This document shows positions 1 to 5,201 of a stretch of 10,014 nucleotides of DNA, piece after piece. Both the position numbers and the translations under genes were made by a program. The DNA lies in NCBI GenBank assembly GCA_949516455.1, contig CATILC010000134.1, positions 1-10,014 on the forward strand. Reading direction: 5' to 3'. The stretch's first letter is position 1. Every line of letters begins with the position of its first letter. The notes under the pieces are model-generated. The model was not told the DNA's origin, ran no database searches, and worked only from the letters and a program-made list of their open reading frames with translations. This DNA comes from Flavobacteriia bacterium. GTDB taxonomy: Bacteria; Bacteroidota; Bacteroidia; Flavobacteriales; Schleiferiaceae.

Positions 1-432
1 CCGGTCTTTATGGTCAAACAGGGCTATGACAAGCGCAGCTCATGGGAAGGTGATACGCTCTACAGCGGATATATCGATCTGGCCACACATGGCCGTGGTT
101 TTGTCCGCAGTACATCACTCATGCAAATGAACGCACTTGGCGGAACTGACAACGGTGGGCTCACTCAGACAGGATCCATGGAGGATGTCCTGAAGTTTTG
201 GCCCAACCCATCAGCTGGAATGGTCTCCGTGCAGGTGGAATGCAATGCCCGTGCAACGGCTTCGGTCGTCGTCAGAGATCTCAACGGCCGATCTGTACTG
301 AATCAGGATTTTGTTGTACAGCAAGGTCCGAATGTGTTGCGCCTGAATACCGAGACGCTCGCAGAAGGTGTTTACCTGATCGAGGCCTCTGCTCCAGGAT
401 TCAAAAAGAATGGACGCCTGATCAAGAATTGA
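1..432 (+). CDS. C-terminal part of a T9SS-secreted, probably BNR/VPS10-like beta-propeller protein (5' end outside window)
   Basis: The reading frame is open from base 1 and ends at TGA 430-432, giving 143 visible residues; the true start lies left of the window. Around visible residues 21-38 the segment YSGYIDLATHGRGFVRSTS resembles the last blade of BNR/sortilin-type beta-propellers found in secreted Bacteroidota proteins, which often read ATHGRG followed by a short aromatic or basic run. A Gly/Thr-rich linker follows, then a T9SS type A sorting domain (about residues 64-143). That domain has the WPNPSAG entry motif, a DLNGR turn, an EGVYLIEA strand and the ending GRLIKN. By family knowledge such a protein is exported by Sec, crosses the outer membrane through T9SS, and loses its sorting domain on release or attachment. 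The sorting domain is clear. The propeller assignment rests on one short motif, and no enzymatic role can be assigned. Confidence 0.82.
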   Translation, partial: PVFMVKQGYDKRSSWEGDTLYSGYIDLATHGRGFVRSTSLMQMNALGGTDNGGLTQTGSMEDVLKFWPNPSAGMVSVQVECNARATASVVVRDLNGRSVLNQDFVVQQGPNVLRLNTETLAEGVYLIEASAPGFKKNGRLIKN

Positions 433-446
433 TCAAGCGGAATGAG

Positions 447-477
447 AAAAAAAGCCACCCATCCGGGTGGCTTTTTT
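447..477. terminator. Bidirectional intrinsic terminator between convergent genes
   Basis: A perfect 7-bp stem GCCACCC (454-460) / GGGTGGC (465-471) encloses the loop ATCC. It is preceded by seven A (447-453) and followed by six T (472-477), so it has a U-tract in either direction. The plus-strand gene stops 21 bases before the stem. The minus-strand gene's TAA (478-476) lies inside the A-tract that leads directly into the stem. Confidence 0.9.
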
Positions 478-1663
478 ATTTGAGTGCATTCTGGATGGCG
501 GCTTCAAGGGGTGCGCCACGCAAGCCACGCCCGAGGATTTTTCCGTCCCTATCGAGGAGAAGGGTAAAGGGAATGCTTTGAAAACCGTAAAGGCGTGTAG
601 AAGAAGCGTTCCAGCCCTGCAGGTCGCTCACGTGATTGGGCCAATACAGTCCGTCATCTGCAATCGCGTTGATCCAGGCTTCTTTGGCATTGGGTTGGCG
701 CTCGGTCCCGTCCAGAGAAACGGAAAAGATCTCAAATCCCTTTTCGTTGTACGCGGAATACATCCGGACCAGTTCAGGGCTTTCCGCTCGACAGGGCCGA
801 CACCATGATGCCCAAAAGTCCACAAGTACAATATTTCCGCGCAGGTCTGAGAGTGCACGTTCCACACCATTTGGATCTTGAAGGCGGAGGTCGGGCACGA
901 TCTGTCCTACGGCAGCGTTTTCTTCAGCTTTCTTGAATACCTCCTGGGCCTCGATCTGACTCTTGATGCTTTGCACCCGCTGGCTGAATCGTTGGGCATG
1001 CACATTGCCTGGGTATCTTGTATTGATCGCCTTTGAACAGCCTTCATACTGCGAGAAGTACTTATCTGGAGGCAGGAGCTGCATCCGTCCCATGGTCAGG
1101 GGAAAGATGAACAGATTCGACAGGGCATCTGGTTCCTGCTCCACCAGAACGGCGAGTTCAGAGGCCGTCCGATCCATTTCGGCAGACATGCAGCTGTCCA
1201 GCGATCGTCTGATCTTTGGATAATCTTCAGATTGCATCTGCTCTGTGTTCACTGCGTCCAAGGAATCCATGAGTTCGATCAGCGCCCCCATTTTTTGATT
1301 GACGCCCATCAGTCGTTCAGAATCTTCAGAGCCGCTGACCTGAAAGGTGTAGCTCGGCTGACTGGCGTCTCCTTGCACCTCGATCTGCTCACCTGGAGAA
1401 AGCAGCAGGCTCAGGCGAAAGGCACCCATTCCCTCGATCATGTAGATATCGACCTCTTCTGAGGAAGCCGGTATGTATTCAAAGCTTCCATTTGTGGTGG
1501 TGAGTGTATCGAGGTATTCCAATCGCTCCGTTCCCACGCGGGCCACGAGTATCTCTTCTGCTCCTGTGATGGTTCCTTGTATTGTAGATCTGCCCGACGG
1601 ACCACCACATGACTGAATAAGCAAGGCGGTCAATAGACTAAGCGGTAGGATTCCTGACTTCAT
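476..1663 (-). CDS. Thioredoxin-fold (TlpA/AhpC-TSA type) lipoprotein with N-terminal DUF4369-like domain
   Basis: This 395-residue protein has a lipoprotein signal: a hydrophobic stretch at residues 4-16 and the lipobox LIQSC with the acylated Cys at 19. The residues after Cys19 (GGPSG) lack the acidic surface-export signal known from Bacteroidota, so a periplasm-facing location is inferred. Residues about 25-110 look like DUF4369, a beta-sandwich common ahead of thioredoxin domains in this phylum. A helical linker follows (about 115-250). The thioredoxin domain (about 252-395) has FWASWCRPC with the redox pair Cys288/Cys291 and the cis-proline of SIPF at Pro365. Family members reduce or exchange disulfides in the cell envelope; the substrate is unknown. 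The ATG (1663-1661) overlaps the gatB stop by four bases (ATGA), indicating translational coupling, and no Shine-Dalgarno sequence is visible. It is the last gene of the minus-strand cluster. Confidence 0.88.
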   Translation of the reverse strand: MKSGILPLSLLTALLIQSCGGPSGRSTIQGTITGAEEILVARVGTERLEYLDTLTTTNGSFEYIPASSEEVDIYMIEGMGAFRLSLLLSPGEQIEVQGDASQPSYTFQVSGSEDSERLMGVNQKMGALIELMDSLDAVNTEQMQSEDYPKIRRSLDSCMSAEMDRTASELAVLVEQEPDALSNLFIFPLTMGRMQLLPPDKYFSQYEGCSKAINTRYPGNVHAQRFSQRVQSIKSQIEAQEVFKKAEENAAVGQIVPDLRLQDPNGVERALSDLRGNIVLVDFWASWCRPCRAESPELVRMYSAYNEKGFEIFSVSLDGTERQPNAKEAWINAIADDGLYWPNHVSDLQGWNASSTRLYGFQSIPFTLLLDRDGKILGRGLRGAPLEAAIQNALK

Positions 1664-3105
1664 TGTTCGAGTTTTTCTCTGATGAGTTGATTGGTTCGCT
1701 TGGGATCTGCTTTCCCCTGGGAGCTTCGCATCACTTCTCCCATGAAAAGACCCAGGACCCCTTTTTTGCCATTTCTGTATTCCTCTACCTTATCTGGGTA
1801 GGCAGCAAGGGCCTCTTCTACCCAGGTCAACAGGCTTTGGTCATCGCTTTCCTGCAGAAGGTCTTCGGCTGTTGCGATCTCTTCCGGACCTCGTTCGTCG
1901 CCCTCTTCCATCAGTGGAAGAATGCGCTGCATCGCTGCAGTGTGGCTCACCTTTCCGTCCTCCACCAATCGGAGCAATTGGGCCAGAGCCTCTGGGCCTG
2001 GGAGATAGCCATCCAAACCGATGCCTTTTTGGTTCAGGAAGGAACGCACCTGCGTATTGAGTAGGTTGGCCACCGTCTTGGGCTTGTTGAATTCAGCAAG
2101 TACCTTTTCAAAGAAGTCGGACATCTGTTTGTCCTCTGTAAGCACTCCGGCATCGTAGGCGCTCAGGCCATGTTCCTTTGTGTATGCAGCCATTCGTTCC
2201 CAGGGCAGTCTCGGCATTCGTGCGCGCACTTCCTCGATCTGCTCCTCTTCCACCAGAACAGGCTGCAGATCCGGTTCCGGGAAGTAGCGGTAATCATGGG
2301 CTTCCTCCTTGCTTCTGAGGGGAATCGTCGCATTTTTGGCGGCGTCGAAATTCCGGGTCTCCTGAGCCACGCTTTGGCCTGTTCCCAGAACTTCTGCCTG
2401 TCTTTTCACCTCGAAGTCAATGGCTTTCTGTACGTTCCGGAATGAATTCAGGTTCTTGACTTCGACCTTGGTTCCAAAGGCCTCTTGTCCTTTGGGACGG
2501 ATGGACACGTTGACATCGCACCTCAGGGAACCCTCTTCCATATTTCCATCTGAGATATCGAGATAGCGCGCCAGACGACGGATAGAGGTCAGGTAGGCGT
2601 AGGCTTCTTCTCCGCTGCGAAAATCGGGTTCTGAAACGATCTCCAAGAGGGGAACTCCTGCCCGATTCAGGTCGATGAGGCTATAAAAGGGATCGAGGTC
2701 ATGCAGGCTCTTGCCAGCGTCTTCTTCCATGTGGATCCGTGTGATGCCGATCTCCTTGACGCCATGCTCCGTTTCTATTCGGATGTATCCGCCTGTGCAA
2801 ATGGGTGTTTTGTCCTGTGTGATCTGATAGCCCTTGGGCAGATCAGCGTAGAAGTAGTTCTTTCGTGCAAATTCATTCAAGCGACGGATCTTCGATCTGC
2901 AGGCAAGACCAAGCAGTATGGCATATTCAATGACCTGCTGATTCATTCGGGGGAGGGTGCCTGGGTGTCCGAGGCTCACCGGACTGATCTGCGTATTGGC
3001 CCGTTCACCATAGATGGCTGGATCCGCTGAATAAGCCTTGGACCGGGTCTTCAGCTGCAAATGGACTTCGAGTCCGATGACCGATTCGTATTGCACTTGT
3101 TTCAT
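1660..3105 (-). CDS. gatB: Aspartyl/glutamyl-tRNA(Asn/Gln) amidotransferase subunit B
   Basis: GatB is the kinase/amidation subunit of the GatCAB complex. It activates the side chain of misacylated Glu-tRNA(Gln) or Asp-tRNA(Asn) with ATP, and ammonia from GatA completes the amide. The 481-residue product is full length. Signatures in order are GLEVHLQLKT (11-20), LGHPGTLPRMN (45-55), YADLPKGYQITQ (87-98), MEEDAGKSLHD (126-136), DLNRAGVPLLEIVSEPD (145-161), EGSLRCDVNVSIRP (191-204), VEVKNLNSF (214-222) and DYRYFPEPDL (271-280). Glu13, His15 and Glu127/128 lie where the family binds metal. The C-terminal YqeY-like tRNA-binding domain (about 300-481) ends with the usual VMRSSQGKADP run. I chose ATG 3105-3103 because MKQVQYESVIGLEVH fits the family; an in-frame TTG three codons upstream is possible but unnecessary. 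It lies 27 bases after lpxK. gatA and gatC are not in the window. Confidence 0.96.
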   Translation of the reverse strand: MKQVQYESVIGLEVHLQLKTRSKAYSADPAIYGERANTQISPVSLGHPGTLPRMNQQVIEYAILLGLACRSKIRRLNEFARKNYFYADLPKGYQITQDKTPICTGGYIRIETEHGVKEIGITRIHMEEDAGKSLHDLDPFYSLIDLNRAGVPLLEIVSEPDFRSGEEAYAYLTSIRRLARYLDISDGNMEEGSLRCDVNVSIRPKGQEAFGTKVEVKNLNSFRNVQKAIDFEVKRQAEVLGTGQSVAQETRNFDAAKNATIPLRSKEEAHDYRYFPEPDLQPVLVEEEQIEEVRARMPRLPWERMAAYTKEHGLSAYDAGVLTEDKQMSDFFEKVLAEFNKPKTVANLLNTQVRSFLNQKGIGLDGYLPGPEALAQLLRLVEDGKVSHTAAMQRILPLMEEGDERGPEEIATAEDLLQESDDQSLLTWVEEALAAYPDKVEEYRNGKKGVLGLFMGEVMRSSQGKADPKRTNQLIREKLEQ

Positions 3106-3132
3106 AGCGAGCAAAGGTCGGGTTTATACGGC

Positions 3133-4119
3133 TTAGCTCAACCGCAGTTTGTCATTCAGGATCTGCTCGAATAGCGCTTGGCCTTCCAGCAACTCTACAT
3201 CGATCGATTCATAACTAAGCGCCAAAGAGGGGTGTTCGATCAGTTCTTTCGGCAAACGCGCATGGTCTTTTTCGGTGGTGATGATCCTTGAGTCATTTCG
3301 TTCGGCGGCCTCGGTGATCGTTTCGATGTCGCCTGAAGAAAAGCGATGATGGTCGCGAAAGAAGAGTTCTTCAAATTCGATCTTTGGATAACGGCTTTTC
3401 ATCTGCCTGGAAAAGGAAGCGGGTTCGGCGATACCTGCCAATAAGAGAGCTTTCCCTCCCTCTGCCTCAACCTCTCCATTTGCATCTTTCAGTCCATTGC
3501 TTCGCATCCGGCTAAAGAATACTGGCGCATTGGTAAATTGAGCGATGTGCTTTTTTAGTTCACCCTGGGCCACTGCTGTGCAATCTGCCGGACAATGGGT
3601 CACCACGCAGATGTCGGCGCGTTGTGCACCAGTTTTGCCTTCGCGCAATCTGCCCAAGGGAATGGGCCGGTCTTCGGTGAAGGGCGCATCGTATCGGGTG
3701 AGTAGGATATTGAGGTCGCGGTCTATGTGTCGGTGCTGATAGGCATCGTCCAGCAGCAGAACTTCGGGCTTTTGCAGGGCACCGAGTCTATGAGCACCTT
3801 CCACCCGGGATTCACAAACCGCTACTGTCCATTCAGGTTTTCTGCGCTTGATCATCAAAGGCTCATCGCCTGCGTCCTCTGCTTTGTCCAGAGGATCCAC
3901 TTGCCGAAACCCAGAGCTCTTCCTTCCATACCCACGACTCAACACGGCAATTGCCGCCTTTTGGGACAGGAGCTTTCCAATAAAAAGTGTGTGCGGCGTC
4001 TTTCCGGTTCCGCCCACCGAAAGGTTGCCGATGGCCACAACGCGGTCCCTCAGCTTGTGCTGTTTGAGGAGCCCTGAATCGAAGAGCCTGTTGCGAAGAG
4101 CCATGATCCACCCGATCAT
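3133..4119 (-). CDS. lpxK: Tetraacyldisaccharide 4'-kinase (lipid A biosynthesis)
   Basis: LpxK uses ATP to phosphorylate the 4' position of the lipid A disaccharide at the inner face of the cytoplasmic membrane, late in the Raetz pathway. The 328-residue product shows the P-loop GNLSVGGTGKTP (31-42), SRGYGRK (61-67), GDEP (84-87), LLLDDAYQHRHID (121-133), LPLGRLRE-like PLGRLRE (154-160), LLLAGIAEP (226-233), DHHRF (256-260) and TTEKDHARL (281-289). DDAYQHR in place of the enterobacterial DDGFQHR is, as I recall, usual in Bacteroidota. The ATG overlaps the miaA stop in an ATGA, so translation is probably coupled. The N-terminus is short: most relatives carry some 10-15 more hydrophobic residues before the VRN/LRNRLFD segment, which here begins at residue 8. 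The in-frame codons upstream, back to a TGA at 4170-4168, encode polar residues, so no longer start is credible. Confidence 0.95.
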   Translation of the reverse strand: MIGWIMALRNRLFDSGLLKQHKLRDRVVAIGNLSVGGTGKTPHTLFIGKLLSQKAAIAVLSRGYGRKSSGFRQVDPLDKAEDAGDEPLMIKRRKPEWTVAVCESRVEGAHRLGALQKPEVLLLDDAYQHRHIDRDLNILLTRYDAPFTEDRPIPLGRLREGKTGAQRADICVVTHCPADCTAVAQGELKKHIAQFTNAPVFFSRMRSNGLKDANGEVEAEGGKALLLAGIAEPASFSRQMKSRYPKIEFEELFFRDHHRFSSGDIETITEAAERNDSRIITTEKDHARLPKELIEHPSLALSYESIDVELLEGQALFEQILNDKLRLS

Positions 4120-5039
4120 CCCGGAGCTTGTTTGTTTTGTTTCTGCCCGATGAAGCAGCGTACTTCTTCAATATCCAAAATATTTCGTCGAGCAGAAATC
4201 CATTGCACAGGTGGCGGTTGATGATTCCACCAGGTGCATTGTCTTTTGGCGTACCTCCTGCTGTTCCTCTTGATCTGTTCGACGGCCTCGTCCCGGCTGA
4301 TGTTTCCGTCGAAGTGGTCGAAGAGTTCCGAGTAGCCCACGCTCTTAAGTGCTTGTTCTTTGCGATGAGGCAAAAGCGACCGTACTTCTTGTTCGAGTCC
4401 TTCTTCCATCATGCGGTCCACTCGCTCATCGATCCTTCTGTAGAGGGTCGATCTTTCCCATTCCGGGGCAATGTTCAGACAATGGAAATGAGGCATGGGC
4501 TCACTTTTTTTCCAGTGATCGAAGGGGACACCTCCGGCCATCAGGATTCCGAGTATGCGCATCATTCGCTGAGGGTTCCTCCGGTCCGTCTGTTCCCATT
4601 TGACTGGATCCAAGCGTTCGATCTCTGATCCCAACCATTGGATGCCACCATCTTCATAGCCTTTCTGGATATGAGTTCGCAGTTTTTCATCTACTTCAGG
4701 GAAGGTGTCGAAGCCGTAAAGCAAGGCCTTTAAGTAAAGGCCGCTTCCCCCGACCAAGAGAAAGTGGTCTTTGCCTGAAGATTCAATGTAGGCGCGTGCT
4801 TCCGAAGCGAAACCGCCTGCAGTCAGGGGCGCTGAGATGCTGCGGTCGGCGATGAAACGATGCGGTGCCTGACGGCATTCGTCCTCGGTGGGCCGTGCGG
4901 TCCCAATCCGCATTTCCCTGTAGAATTGTCTGGAGTCGAAAGAGATGATCGGCCAGGAAGTGGCCTGATGCAGTTGCATCGCCCACTTTGTCTTTCCAGA
5001 AGCAGTAGGGCCCGAGATGATGAGAAATGACAAGGACAA
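4116..5039 (-). CDS. miaA: tRNA dimethylallyltransferase, probable TTG start
   Basis: MiaA transfers dimethylallyl from DMAPP to N6 of A37 in tRNAs that read UNN codons. From TTG 5039-5037 the product has 307 residues, the usual family length. Motifs are the P-loop GPTASGKT (10-17), FDSRQFYREMRIGTARP (34-50, with the putative catalytic Asp35), VGGSGLYLKAL (96-106), RRNPQRMMRILGI (153-165), SVGYSELFDHFDG (233-245) and the tRNA-binding run IKRNSRRYAKRQCTWW (256-271). No in-frame ATG lies near the required N-terminus, because the P-loop begins only about 10 residues in. The frame stays open far upstream, but that stretch has no family similarity, runs through the divergent promoter region and would overlap the kinase gene at 5202. 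Starts at TTG 5039 or TTG 5033 both fit; the TATCTTTG element at 5073-5066 supports this placement. It is the first gene of the minus-strand cluster and shares ATGA with lpxK. Confidence 0.93.
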   Translation of the reverse strand: MSLSFLIISGPTASGKTKWAMQLHQATSWPIISFDSRQFYREMRIGTARPTEDECRQAPHRFIADRSISAPLTAGGFASEARAYIESSGKDHFLLVGGSGLYLKALLYGFDTFPEVDEKLRTHIQKGYEDGGIQWLGSEIERLDPVKWEQTDRRNPQRMMRILGILMAGGVPFDHWKKSEPMPHFHCLNIAPEWERSTLYRRIDERVDRMMEEGLEQEVRSLLPHRKEQALKSVGYSELFDHFDGNISRDEAVEQIKRNSRRYAKRQCTWWNHQPPPVQWISARRNILDIEEVRCFIGQKQNKQAPG

Positions 5040-5065
5040 ATCCAGAGTCTCAAGTTGTAATAAGC

Positions 5066-5073
5066 CAAAGATA
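5066..5073 (-). promoter_or_regulatory. Candidate -7 promoter element (TATCTTTG) for the miaA-lpxK-gatB-lipoprotein cluster
   Basis: On the minus strand the octamer TATCTTTG is a full match to TAnnTTTG, the Bacteroidota -7 consensus. Transcription would begin near 5060, leaving a leader of roughly 20-27 bases before the TTG codons at 5039 and 5033. I do not see a convincing -33 TTG at the usual distance upstream, so this rests on the -7 match and its position. Confidence 0.55.
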
Positions 5074-5083
5074 GAAGGTCCTC

Positions 5084-5110
5084 TTGCAGCCTTGCTCTTC
5101 AGTATATTTA
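5084..5110 (+). promoter_or_regulatory. Weak candidate promoter for the BY-kinase gene
   Basis: On the plus strand TTG (5084-5086) is followed after 16 bases by TATATTTA (5103-5110), a seven-of-eight match to TTG...TAnnTTTG, with spacing slightly short of the published range. It would give a leader of about 85 bases before ATG 5202 and would lie back to back with the miaA promoter candidate. Short AT-rich matches like this occur by chance, so it is tentative. Confidence 0.3.
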
Positions 5111-5201
5111 CTGCTCTGATGGAGGGTGTTTTACGCAAATCGATGCGGACGCGCGATGAAAATGACCGGTGTGCAAAATGTACAGAATGATCTAAGGAAC
5201 G

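Noticed and set aside
3106..3114. TTG start three codons upstream for gatB
   Set aside because: The ATG at 3105 gives the normal family N-terminus, and nothing upstream favours the TTG.
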